This document shows, piece after piece, positions 35,155 through 43,870 of a DNA stretch of 64,000 nucleotides. The translations under genes and the position numbers were made by a program. The stretch's first letter is position 1. Each line of letters begins with the position of its first letter. The stretch is from Ewingella sp. CoE-038-23 (GTDB lineage Bacteria; Pseudomonadota; Gammaproteobacteria; Enterobacterales; Enterobacteriaceae). The stretch spans positions 992,001-1,056,000 of the forward strand of contig NZ_JAZHOH010000001.1 in the NCBI RefSeq assembly GCF_040419245.1. The letters are read 5' to 3'. The notes below the pieces were generated by a model, which saw only the letters and a program-made list of their open reading frames with translations, searched no databases and was not told where the DNA came from.

Positions 35155-36492
35155 ATGATTAACCCGCAACAGTTGGCGACTCAGTTCGCCACGCTCGACG
35201 TACAGACTCAGGTCGACCAGCTGAATCGCCAGCAAAGTACCCTTAACAGCGAATCTACGGCGCTAACCACATTACAGACCGCACTGACTGACTTTCAGAC
35301 CGCGATTGATGTCTTGAACGATACCGAGTCCGGTGCCTTAGTTAACGCGGCCACGGTAAGCAATGACGCCGCGGCGACGGTCAGCGCCGACTCTACCGCG
35401 CAGCCGGGCAACTACTCGTTTTATGTCGAATCACTGGCCAGCGCCCAGCAGTTTGCCTATCAGGGCATCGCTGAAAATGACGTCCCAACCAAGGGGGTGG
35501 TGTCGATTTCTCTCGGTGATTCCGAGGACGTTATCTCCATCGACCTCTCCACTATTGATGAAGACGGGGATGGGTTGAACTCCGTGAATGAATTTGCCGA
35601 CGCCATTAATGACAGCCCGGACAATCCCGGCGTCACCGCCTCGCTGGTGAAATCTAATGGGCAGACTTCCTTGTTGCTGACCAGCGACGACACCGGTGCG
35701 GCTAACACCCTGCATGTCGAAATGACCGGCGTGCCGGACAGCACCTTCTCAAAATCGCTTTTGGCCCCGCAGCAGCTCTCCCCGGCGAGTGATGCGGTGG
35801 TGTATCTCGGCGGTGACTCGACTTCGGGCCTGAAGATGACCAACAGCAGCAATACTTTTGACGACCTGATTGAAGGGGTGTCGATCACTTTCAACGAGGT
35901 CAATGCGCCAAACAGCGCGCCGGTGAAAGTCAGTATCAGCACCGATGAGAGCGCCTCACAGGCTCAGGTGCAAACCTTCGTCGATGCTTATAACGCCCTG
36001 GTTGACTCACTTGACTCCCTAACCGCCTCCGGCGGCGGGGACGATAACGCCACGCGCGGCGCGATGGCGGGGGATGCTGGCATCACTTCACTGGAAAGCC
36101 AGATGCGCAATTACATCCGTCAGGACTACGACGGCGTATCGCTGATGGACTACGGCGTTTCAGCCGATACCGACGGCCATTTGGAAATTGATGGCACCGA
36201 GTTCGACGACATGATGAAAACCAATCCTGAAGGATTGAACAGCATTTTTGTCGGCGACGACAGTCTGGTCGGCAAGCTCGATGCTTCCCTCGATACCTTC
36301 CTCGACGACGATAACGGAGTGATCAAAATGCGCCAGGACGCCATTGATGACTCGCAAGAGAGGCTCGATACCAGCGCCGACTCCTTACAGCAGCGCTATG
36401 ACAGTGCTTATAACCGTTACCTGACCGAGTACACCAATCTGATGGTTACGATGACAGAAATGGAAAACACCATGGCCGCGTTTCAAGCGTAG
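35155..36492 (+). CDS. fliD: Filament cap protein FliD (LafB, HAP2)
   Basis: FliD caps the filament and folds flagellin at the tip. The 445-residue product starts MINPQQLATQFATLDVQTQV and has FliD N- and C-terminal coiled regions (DSQERLDTSADSLQQRYDSA). ATG 35155 has AAGGAG nine bases upstream. Earlier in-frame starts (TTG 35083, ATG 35134) overlap the sigma54 promoter or its presumed leader and lack a binding site. First gene of a long operon reaching motB. Confidence 0.93.
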   Translation: MINPQQLATQFATLDVQTQVDQLNRQQSTLNSESTALTTLQTALTDFQTAIDVLNDTESGALVNAATVSNDAAATVSADSTAQPGNYSFYVESLASAQQFAYQGIAENDVPTKGVVSISLGDSEDVISIDLSTIDEDGDGLNSVNEFADAINDSPDNPGVTASLVKSNGQTSLLLTSDDTGAANTLHVEMTGVPDSTFSKSLLAPQQLSPASDAVVYLGGDSTSGLKMTNSSNTFDDLIEGVSITFNEVNAPNSAPVKVSISTDESASQAQVQTFVDAYNALVDSLDSLTASGGGDDNATRGAMAGDAGITSLESQMRNYIRQDYDGVSLMDYGVSADTDGHLEIDGTEFDDMMKTNPEGLNSIFVGDDSLVGKLDASLDTFLDDDNGVIKMRQDAIDDSQERLDTSADSLQQRYDSAYNRYLTEYTNLMVTMTEMENTMAAFQA

Positions 36493-36518
36493 TGCACCAC
36501 ATTAAAGAGAACCCAAGT

Positions 36519-36911
36519 ATGAACCCCTCATTGGAAGGTTATTCGCAGTATCAGGAACTTGATTTGGCTTCAAAAACGGCCAGCGCTTCCCCCCATCAAC
36601 TAGTGCTGGTGCTGTATGCCGGATTAATGGATGAGCTGGTGCGAGCTAAAAGCCACATCGAAGCCAAACGTTATGAACGCAAAGCGAAAAGCATCAATAA
36701 ATGCATCGATATTCTCAATGCATTAACCAGCGCGCTGGAGTTCGATACCGGCGGCGACGTGGTGCTCAATCTGGCCCGTCTGTATGACTACTGCGTTTAT
36801 CGCCTGTACGAAGCCAGTGAAGCCATGTCGGTGAGCAAAATCGATGAAGTGCTGCATATTCTCGGCAATTTGCGAGAAGGCTGGGAAGGTCTGGCACAGA
36901 AATTAGGATAA
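36519..36911 (+). CDS. fliS: Flagellin export chaperone FliS (LafC)
   Basis: FliS binds flagellin C-termini and blocks early polymerisation. The 130-residue product has the family start SYSQ-like GYSQYQELDLASKTASASPHQL (split as GYSQYQELDLA and ASPHQLVLVLYAGLM) and C-terminal RLYEASEAMSVSKIDEVLHI. ATG 36519 is preferred over a GTG at 36492 that overlaps the fliD stop. It lies 3 bp before the fliT-like gene. Confidence 0.92.
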   Translation: MNPSLEGYSQYQELDLASKTASASPHQLVLVLYAGLMDELVRAKSHIEAKRYERKAKSINKCIDILNALTSALEFDTGGDVVLNLARLYDYCVYRLYEASEAMSVSKIDEVLHILGNLREGWEGLAQKLG

Positions 36912-36914
36912 GCC

Positions 36915-37226
36915 ATGAAAGAAGAAAAGCTAAAAATCCAACAGCTTGCTGCCCTGATGACACGCGCGGTGCGCGAACATCGTTGGTTAAAACTGCGCGC
37001 GCTGAATGTTGAAATGACGCTGCTCTTACAGCATTGCAACGACAGCGGCGCGGCGGACGACGAGTTCCGCGCGCTGGAGGCCAGAGTCCATCGCCATTAT
37101 CAACAGATGATGGCGCAGTGCCAGCAGGATAGCGCCGCGCTTCAGGTCAAAATGACTCGCCATCGCGAAAACAGCGAAGGCATGAATGCCTACGGTCAGC
37201 TGGCTCTGGTTACGGGGGCGAAATGA
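36915..37226 (+). CDS. fliT: FliT-like flagellar chaperone (LafD)
   Basis: This 103-residue all-helical protein sits between fliS and fliK, where FliT is expected. FliT proteins are short cytoplasmic chaperones for FliD that also affect regulation. The sequence is weakly conserved (QQLAALMTRAVREHRWLKLR; a cysteine at LLLQHCND), so the call depends on size, helical character and gene order. It overlaps fliK by 4 bp. Confidence 0.65.
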   Translation: MKEEKLKIQQLAALMTRAVREHRWLKLRALNVEMTLLLQHCNDSGAADDEFRALEARVHRHYQQMMAQCQQDSAALQVKMTRHRENSEGMNAYGQLALVTGAK

Positions 37227-38479
37227 AAGCTGCCACTGCATTGATCGGTAAATTGATGTCCAACCCCACCATGCAGGGGAAAGGTGAAAAAGCCATTGCC
37301 AATATCAAACAAAATCCCCAGCCGACGGCGAAATCTGACGGGCAGGGGTTTGATTTCAGCAATCTGATGCAAAACAAACCGGCGCTGAAAGCATTGGCCG
37401 AGCGTTTTGCGACTCAGGCTAAACCGAGTCAACAAGACGCCGACAGCAGCACGGTTGTAGCGGGTGATGATACCCAGCAGGCCCAGCAGTGGTTGGCGCA
37501 GCTATTGGCCGCTACCCAAAGCCAGCCGTTGCCTACTCAGGCACTGTTTGGCGGGCAGTCGCCTGACGCGCAGAGTGGGGCCGTTGCGCTGCCCGCTAGC
37601 TTATTACCCGGCTTGATGAAGCAGGCCCAGCAGGCGGGCGGAGCCGATTCGCAAAAATTATTGCAGCAGATGATGCAAGTGCAGGGCGGCAACCAGCCGA
37701 CGCAGAACCCGCTTTCCGGCGCGGATAAAAACGCGCTGGTGGCGATGATGCAGACGTTAATGCAGCAGCAGTCGCCAACCGCCACCGCACTGCCGGATAC
37801 CGCCACGCCTCTTCAGCAGGTACAAGCCACGCTGGCGAGCGCGCTCAATATCAACGGCCTGCAGGGCAGTGCGCCGAAAGGTGTACGCCAGCCAGAGTTG
37901 CGTCAGAGCGATCGGCCGGTATTAGAGGCGATAACGCGCGGCAAAGTGCTGAATGCCACCCCCGTCAACGACGGCCCGTCGCTGCCGGTTACCCAGTTGA
38001 TGAGTGGGGCACAGGTCGACGATCGCGCGGCGAACGCCACTTTGCCGACTCTCACCGCCACGCTGGATCCGCAGCGTGAAGACTGGGACCAGCAGCTGTT
38101 CTCTCTGCTGAAAGATCGCATTCAGGTGCAGATGGACGGCCTACATCAGACCGCCACCATCCGTCTTGATCCGCCTTCGCAGGGGAAAATTGATATTTCG
38201 ATTCAGTTCGAAGCGGGCAAGTTGCTGGTCAATATCAATGCCGGTCAGGCCGATGTCTATCGAGCACTACAACAGCTCAGTGAGTCACTCCGCCACCAAC
38301 TGACGGCACAGAATTTTGTGCAAGTTCAGGTGCAGGTGTCGACCGGCGATTCGTCCCAGCAGCAACAGCATCAGCGAAATACTGCCCGAGAGCAGGAAAA
38401 TGGCGTCAGCCAGGCACAAGAGATCACTTCGAAGGATAGCGAAGGGCCGGTTGACAGTACCCTTATAACCAAAGTGTGA
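37223..38479 (+). CDS. fliK: Hook-length control protein FliK (LafE)
   Basis: FliK measures hook length and triggers the FlhB switch. The 418-residue product has a long glutamine- and alanine-rich N-terminal ruler region and a C-terminal Flg_hook domain (about 290-375: QLFSLLKDRIQVQMDGLHQT, TIRLDPPSQGKIDISIQFE). A glutamine-rich tail follows. Standard position after fliT in flag-2 loci. Confidence 0.9.
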   Translation: MKAATALIGKLMSNPTMQGKGEKAIANIKQNPQPTAKSDGQGFDFSNLMQNKPALKALAERFATQAKPSQQDADSSTVVAGDDTQQAQQWLAQLLAATQSQPLPTQALFGGQSPDAQSGAVALPASLLPGLMKQAQQAGGADSQKLLQQMMQVQGGNQPTQNPLSGADKNALVAMMQTLMQQQSPTATALPDTATPLQQVQATLASALNINGLQGSAPKGVRQPELRQSDRPVLEAITRGKVLNATPVNDGPSLPVTQLMSGAQVDDRAANATLPTLTATLDPQREDWDQQLFSLLKDRIQVQMDGLHQTATIRLDPPSQGKIDISIQFEAGKLLVNINAGQADVYRALQQLSESLRHQLTAQNFVQVQVQVSTGDSSQQQQHQRNTAREQENGVSQAQEITSKDSEGPVDSTLITKV

Positions 38480-38480
38480 G

Positions 38481-38963
38481 ATGAGGATTATGGTTAAGAA
38501 AATACTCGGTGGCCTACTGTGTTTGATTTTATTAGTGGTCACCGTGGCCGGTGTCAATATTGGTACGCATTTCTATTTTAAAAAGGCTGATGAAAAAGCC
38601 GCGACGGTGAAACATGGTGCGGATGACGTAATTGTCGAAGATCCGAAAGCGCCTGAGCCAATATTTGTTTCGCTTCCTGAAGTGGTTATTACCCTGCAAG
38701 GGCCTAATGAGCACTACATGCTGACTGAAATTGTTCTTGAGGCAAAAGATATTAAAGCGCAAGAGCGTTTGAACTCCATGCTGCCTTTATTACAGAGCAT
38801 TACGGTGAATAGTCTCTCCAATGAGGATTATGAGCATTTGCGTCAGAAAAAAATAAGTGATTTACGCATTGAGTTGGATAACGCCTTTAAGCAGGAGTTT
38901 AAAAGCCGAAAAATGAACGTGCCTTATAAAACCTTGCTGCTGAAGCGTGTGATATTCCAATAA
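38481..38963 (+). CDS. fliL: Basal-body-associated protein FliL (LafF)
   Basis: FliL is a single-pass inner-membrane protein that stabilises stators. The 160-residue product has a membrane segment at about residues 8-28 (LGGLLCLILLVVTVAGVNIG) and a periplasmic FliL domain (SLPEVVITLQGPNEHYMLTE). It begins 1 bp after the fliK stop. ATG 38481 is used here; ATG 38490 is possible but has a very short spacing to its GAGG. Confidence 0.9.
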   Translation: MRIMVKKILGGLLCLILLVVTVAGVNIGTHFYFKKADEKAATVKHGADDVIVEDPKAPEPIFVSLPEVVITLQGPNEHYMLTEIVLEAKDIKAQERLNSMLPLLQSITVNSLSNEDYEHLRQKKISDLRIELDNAFKQEFKSRKMNVPYKTLLLKRVIFQ

Positions 38964-38988
38964 AACAGCCATTTATTAGGGCCCTATT

Positions 38989-39729
38989 ATGCAAGCTGAC
39001 TATTCAACGGCTGAGTCACCCCTATCCGGATTTCAGGATGTGCCGCTATTAACGCCGCAGCAGGAGAGCCTCTACCTGCAAAATTATCTGCCGCTGGTGA
39101 AGCGCGTCGTTAGGCAGCTCAGCCCTCAGTGTAGTGCGGTACTCGACAAGCAGGATATGGAGCAAATCGCGCTGATGGGGCTACTGGACGCGCTGCGCCG
39201 CTACGGTCAGCCAGACCACGGCTTCGGCGGCTATGCGGTGTTTCGCATTCGCGGATCGATTCTTGATGCCCTGCGTGAAATGGACTGGCGGCCGCGCCGT
39301 CTGCGCCAGCAGGTGCATCAAACCCATGATGACATTAAGGCGCTGGAGAAGAGTCTGGGACGTGAACCAACCTTCAGTGATATCTCGAGCGCGCTGCATC
39401 TAAGCGCAGAGGAATATCATGAATATCTGCAATTGGAGAGCGCGCGAACGCTAGCGAGTCTGGATGAGTTACTGGACAACGGACAGGAAGACATTGGCTC
39501 CAGAAGCAGAAAACTGGAAGAGGAATTTGTCACTCAGGAAACGCTACGCGAGGCGATAAATAAGCTTGAGCCTCGCGAGCAAACTATTCTGGCGCTCTAT
39601 TACCAGAAAGAGTTAAGTCTTAAAGAGATCTCCGTCGTGCTGAATATTTCAGAAGGCCGAGTTTGTCAGATTAATAAAATTATCGCCGAAAAAATAAAAC
39701 AGCATTTTTGCGGCGACTCATGCGTTTAA
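38989..39729 (+). CDS. fliA: Flagellar sigma28 factor FliA (LafS)
   Basis: This sigma70-family factor directs late flagellar genes. The 246-residue product has region 2 (DKQDMEQIALMGLLDALRRY, FRIRGSILDALREMDW), region 3 and region 4 (LEPREQTILALYYQKELSLK, EISEGRV-like helix-turn-helix). FlgM at 20608 should be its anti-sigma. It lies in the sigma54-driven fliD operon, so LafK activity feeds the late class. Likely targets include lafA and flgM. Confidence 0.94.
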   Translation: MQADYSTAESPLSGFQDVPLLTPQQESLYLQNYLPLVKRVVRQLSPQCSAVLDKQDMEQIALMGLLDALRRYGQPDHGFGGYAVFRIRGSILDALREMDWRPRRLRQQVHQTHDDIKALEKSLGREPTFSDISSALHLSAEEYHEYLQLESARTLASLDELLDNGQEDIGSRSRKLEEEFVTQETLREAINKLEPREQTILALYYQKELSLKEISVVLNISEGRVCQINKIIAEKIKQHFCGDSCV

Positions 39730-39768
39730 ATGCATCTCATTCTTAATGGTTAAAGCAGGAAAAAAATA

Positions 39769-40635
39769 ATGCAAAAGCTCATCGGTGGACTCATCGTTTT
39801 ACTCTGTGTTTTTGGTGGATATATGTCCGCAGGTGGCGAAATTATTGCAATATGGCAGCCTGCCGAAATCGTCATTATTCTCGGAGCCGGTTTAGGGGCC
39901 ATGGTTATCGCTAACCCGGTCCATGTATTAAAAGATATTTGGCATCAATTAAAAGCCGTATTTGGTAAACGCGATACCGGAGAAGAGTTTCAGCGTCAGT
40001 TATTAATTACACTGTATGAGCTGCTGGAAATGGTGCAAAACGGCGGTCTTCGCGTGCTGGATCAGCATATTGAAAACCCAGCTGAGAGTGAGCTATTTCT
40101 TAAATACCCAATGATCCTCAAACAGTCTCGCTTGGTGGGCTTTATCTCGGATAACTTCCGCCTAATGGCCATGGGTAAAATCAACGAGCACGAGCTGGAA
40201 GGGATTCTGGAGCAGGAGCTGGCGGCCATTGAAGAAGAGATGCTGGCCCCGTCGAAAGCCCTTCAGCGTATCGGCGAAGCGATGCCGGGCTTTGGTATTT
40301 GCGCGGCGGTGCTGGGTATCATCATCACCATGTCCTCTATTGACGGCTCTATCGCCATGATTGGTCTACACGTGGCGGCGGCGCTGGTGGGGACCTTCCT
40401 CGGCGTCTTCTTCAGCTACTGCTTTATGGATCCCCTCGCCAGCGCGATGGATTCACAGGCCAAGTCTGAACTCTCAATGCTGGAGTGCGTGCGTACCGTG
40501 CTGGTAGCGCATGCAGCAGGCAAACCCACCCTGCTGGCAGTGGATGCCGGGCGTAAGTTGCTGCATCTGGCCTCTAAACCGACGTTCGCCAATCTGGATG
40601 CTTGGGTGAATGCGATGGTGGAGCAGGAAGAATAA
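39769..40635 (+). CDS. motA: Stator protein MotA (LafT)
   Basis: MotA forms the ion-driven stator with MotB. The 288-residue product resembles enterobacterial proton-type MotA in length and has four membrane segments, the charged cytoplasmic loop and the conserved GEAMPGFGICAAVLGIIITM block. It shares its TAA with the motB ATG (TAATG). Its own sigma factor gene is immediately upstream. Confidence 0.94.
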   Translation: MQKLIGGLIVLLCVFGGYMSAGGEIIAIWQPAEIVIILGAGLGAMVIANPVHVLKDIWHQLKAVFGKRDTGEEFQRQLLITLYELLEMVQNGGLRVLDQHIENPAESELFLKYPMILKQSRLVGFISDNFRLMAMGKINEHELEGILEQELAAIEEEMLAPSKALQRIGEAMPGFGICAAVLGIIITMSSIDGSIAMIGLHVAAALVGTFLGVFFSYCFMDPLASAMDSQAKSELSMLECVRTVLVAHAAGKPTLLAVDAGRKLLHLASKPTFANLDAWVNAMVEQEE

Positions 40636-41645
40636 TGAAAAAGTCCGGACGCCCTACGGTCCACACCACCATCATCAAACGCTCCGGTAAGAAGCACCAC
40701 GGCGGGCATCACGGCGGCGCGTGGAAAGTGGCTTTTGCCGACTTTACCCTGGCGATGATGGCCCTGTTTATGGTGTTGTGGATTGTCAGCTCAGTTAACC
40801 AAAAAGAGCGCGAAGAGATTGTCGCCGCGCTGCATGACCAGTCGATTTTCAAAGGCAATGTGTTTGCCCCCCTTAGCTCGATTGGCAAGAACAATTCTGT
40901 TATCGCCAAGCCGCTGCCGGTGACCTATAAAGAGCCGCAAAAAACGCCGCCGGTCATTGAGAAACCTAAGCCGACGCCGCCAAAACCGGAAGAAAAGCCG
41001 CCGGTGAATGTGCGCCAGCAAGAGGTGAACGCCGCCGACAAGATGGACGCGCTAAGCAGCAAAAAATCGGCCCGCGAGCTGAGTGAACTGGCGGCCAATA
41101 TCAACACCATCGCCAAGAAAAACCATATGGAAGCCAATTTGGAGATTGAAGTGATCCCGCAGGGCTTGCGAGTACTGATTCAGGACGGCCATGATCGCGA
41201 TATGTTCCAGCGCGGCAGCGCCAGCCTGACGCCGTTCTTCCGCACCTTGCTGACCGAATTGGCGCCGACCTTCAACAACATTGATAACAAAATCATTATC
41301 AGCGGCCACACGGACGCGGTGATGTACAAAAACCAGGCGATGTACAACAACTGGAATCTGTCCGGTGACCGCGCACTGGTGGCACGTCGCGTGCTAGAGC
41401 AGGCCGGCCTTGCCAAAGGCAAAGTGCTACAGGTTAACGCTATGTCCGATCAGATGCTGCTGGACCCGAAAAATCCAGAAAGCGCTCGCAATCGCCGGAT
41501 AGAAATCATGGTGCTAACCAAAACCGCGTCAGATTCGCTGTATGAATTCTTTGGCGATCGCGGCGATAAAGTGGTCGAGCCGCTGACGCAAAAAATAGAG
41601 AAGCGGGAGGGGCTGTCGACATCGACTCCGACGTCCGCAGAGTAA
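40635..41645 (+). CDS. motB: Stator protein MotB (LafU)
   Basis: MotB anchors the stator to peptidoglycan. The 336-residue product has one membrane helix (about 33-53) with the ion-binding aspartate at residue 36 (FADFTLAMM), a Lys-Pro-rich linker (about 95-125, repeats of the KPxPP type) and an OmpA-like peptidoglycan-binding domain (ISGHTDAVMYKNQAMYNNW). ATG 40635 has an AGGAAGA site; an upstream start at 40602 lies inside motA. It is complete, unlike the broken lafU of many E. coli strains. Confidence 0.94.
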   Translation: MKKSGRPTVHTTIIKRSGKKHHGGHHGGAWKVAFADFTLAMMALFMVLWIVSSVNQKEREEIVAALHDQSIFKGNVFAPLSSIGKNNSVIAKPLPVTYKEPQKTPPVIEKPKPTPPKPEEKPPVNVRQQEVNAADKMDALSSKKSARELSELAANINTIAKKNHMEANLEIEVIPQGLRVLIQDGHDRDMFQRGSASLTPFFRTLLTELAPTFNNIDNKIIISGHTDAVMYKNQAMYNNWNLSGDRALVARRVLEQAGLAKGKVLQVNAMSDQMLLDPKNPESARNRRIEIMVLTKTASDSLYEFFGDRGDKVVEPLTQKIEKREGLSTSTPTSAE

Positions 41646-41650
41646 TTGTG

Positions 41651-42565
41651 ATGAATATCTTCAGCCTGATATGTGAACCTTCGGTGCTCTTGCCGACGCT
41701 GCATGAGCCGGGGGCCTCAACGGCGCGTCGCCTGCTGGCTGCTTTTGTGATGAGCGGCTGTCTGCTGCTGGCGATGACGCCGCTGCGCGCCATCGCCGCG
41801 CCGACCCAGCGTAGTCAGGTGGTGAAGAAGAAGGTGCACAAAGTCAGCAGTAAACCCAAGATAACCAGTAACAAGAAAACCCCTGCGCCGACGGTGAAGC
41901 TAAGCTTCGCCGCCCAGCAGCGGGCCAAAAATCGTGAGCTGCTGATGCACCATCCGGTCAAGGTGGTAGCGACCAGCTACGGCGATAAGCCGCTGAAAAC
42001 GGCCAGCACCTCAAACCTGCACAGCTCGGCGGCGCAGCGGCAGGCTAATCGCCAACTTATCGCCCAACATCCCGACTGGTTTAGCCATCAGAAACGGGAA
42101 AGCGTAGCTCCCGAGGCGCTAGGCAGCGACAGCATTGCGCTGGCTTATCGCGACCATCTGCAACAGACCACGCAAAAAGCCATGTCGACCCTGATGAAAC
42201 AGTTGGGGAAACCCTATGTCTGGGGAGGAACCTCGCCGAGAATTGGCTTTGATTGCAGCGGATTGGTCTACTTCGCCTACCATGGCCTGCTGACGGAAGG
42301 GATGCCGCGCACCGCCAACGGCATGTATCGCCGAGCCAGAGGCAAGACCATTACTCAGAGCCAGTTAAGGCGCGGAGATCTGATCTTCTTCCACATCCAT
42401 ACCCAGCAAAACGCCGACCATGTGGGCGTTTATCTCGGCGACGGCAAATTTATTGAATCGCCGAGAACCGGCGAGGATATTCGCATTAGCACTCTGAATG
42501 AGCCTTTCTGGCAGGATCACTATCTCGGTGCCAAACGGGTGCTGACACCGGAAACCATTATCTAA
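41651..42565 (+). CDS. MepH-like NlpC/P60 peptidoglycan endopeptidase
   Basis: The 304-residue product has a hydrophobic signal segment (about 29-50), a lysine-rich region, two similar 15-residue blocks (AAQQRAKNRELLMHH and AAQRQANRQLIAQH) and a C-terminal NlpC/P60 domain with catalytic cysteine (GFDCSGLVYFAY) and histidine (NADHVGVYLGDGKF). The catalytic domain closely resembles MepH (YdhO) of E. coli, which cuts D-Ala-mDAP crosslinks. It starts 5 bp after motB and appears cotranscribed, although a link to flagellar assembly is inference. Confidence 0.82.
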   Translation: MNIFSLICEPSVLLPTLHEPGASTARRLLAAFVMSGCLLLAMTPLRAIAAPTQRSQVVKKKVHKVSSKPKITSNKKTPAPTVKLSFAAQQRAKNRELLMHHPVKVVATSYGDKPLKTASTSNLHSSAAQRQANRQLIAQHPDWFSHQKRESVAPEALGSDSIALAYRDHLQQTTQKAMSTLMKQLGKPYVWGGTSPRIGFDCSGLVYFAYHGLLTEGMPRTANGMYRRARGKTITQSQLRRGDLIFFHIHTQQNADHVGVYLGDGKFIESPRTGEDIRISTLNEPFWQDHYLGAKRVLTPETII

Positions 42566-42573
42566 ACCGCCGT

Positions 42574-43260
42574 TTACTCCGCATCAAACCAATCGTGGTT
42601 CTGCTCGGCAATCGGCGTGATGGTGGAAATCATCTCTTGCAGGTGAATACGCATCGCGCGCTCGGCAGCGTCAGGATTGCGGGCTTTCAGCGCGCTAAGA
42701 ATGTTGTCGTGCTGCTCAATCAGGCTCTCCGGCGGCGAGACTTTGCTCAGCGTCAGGAAGCGTACGCGGTCCATAGTCGCCTTAATATGCTCCACCGTTT
42801 CCCATGCCAGGCGGCAATCAATGATCTGCGCGATTGAGCGATGAAACTCATCATCTAACAGCAAGAACTCCTGCGTTTGTTGGCTCTTCGCCGCCAGCCG
42901 CTGGCGCTGCAAATTGTGCTCCAGTATCAACAGGTCATTGTCAGTGGCGACACTCGCCGCGCGGCGCACCACGGCGGTTTCCACGGCTTCGCGAATAAAA
43001 CGGCCATCGGCGACGCGCTTGGCTGAAATCTTCATCACAAAGGTGCCGCGCTGCGGCAACACCTGCACCAAGCCTGCTTCCGCCAGCTTAATAAAGGCTT
43101 CGCGCACCGGCTGGCGCGACACGTTGAACCGCGACGAAATCTCTTTCTCCGATAACAGGGCGCCGGGGGGGATCGCGCAAGTGACAATATCCTGACGCAG
43201 GGTGCGGTAGATCTGCTGGTTAACCGGCACATTATTGAGAAATTCGTAAGTTTCAGTCAT
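42574..43260 (-). CDS. GntR/FadR-family (FCD) transcription regulator
   Basis: The 228-residue product has an N-terminal winged helix-turn-helix (SEKEISSRFNVSRQPVREAF) and a C-terminal all-helical FCD ligand domain with conserved Asp/His residues (LLLDDEFHRSIAQI and HDNILSALKARNPDAAERAM). It is convergent with the MepH-like gene. ATG 43260 is chosen because upstream in-frame sequence runs through a noncoding-like region. No sugar acid operon is adjacent, so its ligand and targets cannot be inferred. Confidence 0.85.
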   Translation of the reverse strand: MTETYEFLNNVPVNQQIYRTLRQDIVTCAIPPGALLSEKEISSRFNVSRQPVREAFIKLAEAGLVQVLPQRGTFVMKISAKRVADGRFIREAVETAVVRRAASVATDNDLLILEHNLQRQRLAAKSQQTQEFLLLDDEFHRSIAQIIDCRLAWETVEHIKATMDRVRFLTLSKVSPPESLIEQHDNILSALKARNPDAAERAMRIHLQEMISTITPIAEQNHDWFDAE

Positions 43261-43371
43261 GGGCACATTGATGTTGTAGCGGCTGGAATAGGCCGAATAG
43301 TACCATGACTTTTCACAGGATTTTGCGAATGCATTAGAAGGGCGTGAACCAAGGGGCAAAAACAACAGATA

Positions 43372-43398
43372 AAAAAATCCCGCTCAAGGTGGGCGGGA
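43372..43398 (-). terminator. Intrinsic terminator on the minus strand upstream of the GntR gene
   Basis: The minus strand reads a CCCGC / GCGGG hairpin followed by seven T residues. No protein gene precedes it on this strand within 700 bp, so it must end a noncoding transcript or antisense RNA from the 43400-43690 region. Confidence 0.7.
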
Positions 43399-43465
43399 TG
43401 TCGTAATGCTTTACGAGGGGATAGTCCAATGAGATGCAACGTCTTATAGGGGAATAAGTGCTTGC
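43372..43465 (-). ncRNA. Candidate small RNA with intrinsic terminator
   Basis: On the minus strand TTGAAG (43499-43494), a 16-bp spacer and TATTAT (43477-43472) form a plausible sigma70 promoter. About 95 nt downstream the sequence CCCGCCCACCTTGAGCGGG followed by ATTTTTTT forms an intrinsic terminator ahead of the GntR gene. The stretch has no open frame of note and matches no small RNA I know. Confidence 0.4.
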
Positions 43466-43690
43466 AGACTCATAATAACGTTCGGTATTAGCGCTTCAAG
43501 ATGAAACTGGTAAATTTCACTTAAGTTTGGTCATTCAGGATTTATCCTAGCGCCCGGCGTGGATCCCGTATGCCTGTCGCGGGCAGGGTCAAAACCAAAG
43601 CCGCTGGTTATGTGCGCCATTAAAGCCTACTCTCTAAAGGTAAGAAATGGGTACTTTGAAGTTAAGCGATTGTAAGTATTAAGGATTAAT
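43400..43690. other. Intergenic stretch without protein gene
   Basis: About 290 bp between the GntR regulator side and the 59-residue gene carry no supportable open frame. The only recognisable content is the candidate minus-strand small RNA promoter near 43472-43499 and the leader of the downstream gene with an AAGG site before 43691. Confidence 0.5.
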
Positions 43691-43870
43691 ATGAGCGAAG
43701 TCGAAAGTTCGATCAGTGTAGGCGATATTATTACTGTTAAGAACGGCTCTACCCACGAGGTAACAGGCTTTGTTAAAAAAGGGGAAAGGATTTACCCGAC
43801 GATCAAAACCGATCATGGCAATACTAATTACAGCCAGATCAAAGAAATTGTCTCAGTGAGTAAAAGCTGA
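43691..43870 (+). CDS. Small protein of 59 residues, unknown
   Basis: ATG 43691 has an AAGG site (AAGGATTAAT) and opens a 59-residue frame ending at TGA 43870. The product (start MSEVESSISVGDIITVKNGS) is rich in beta-forming residues and alternates charged and hydrophobic residues (THEVTGFVKKGERIYPTIKT), suggesting a small SH3-like or beta-barrel fold. It has no signal or membrane segment. I do not recognise the family. It stands alone between two intergenic stretches. Confidence 0.6.
   Translation: MSEVESSISVGDIITVKNGSTHEVTGFVKKGERIYPTIKTDHGNTNYSQIKEIVSVSKS

Noticed and set aside
43372..43465. Identification of the candidate small RNA as RyhB
   Set aside because: It shares only a short AAAGCA...ACGACAT resemblance and lacks the RyhB core that pairs with its targets; no Fur box was seen at its promoter.
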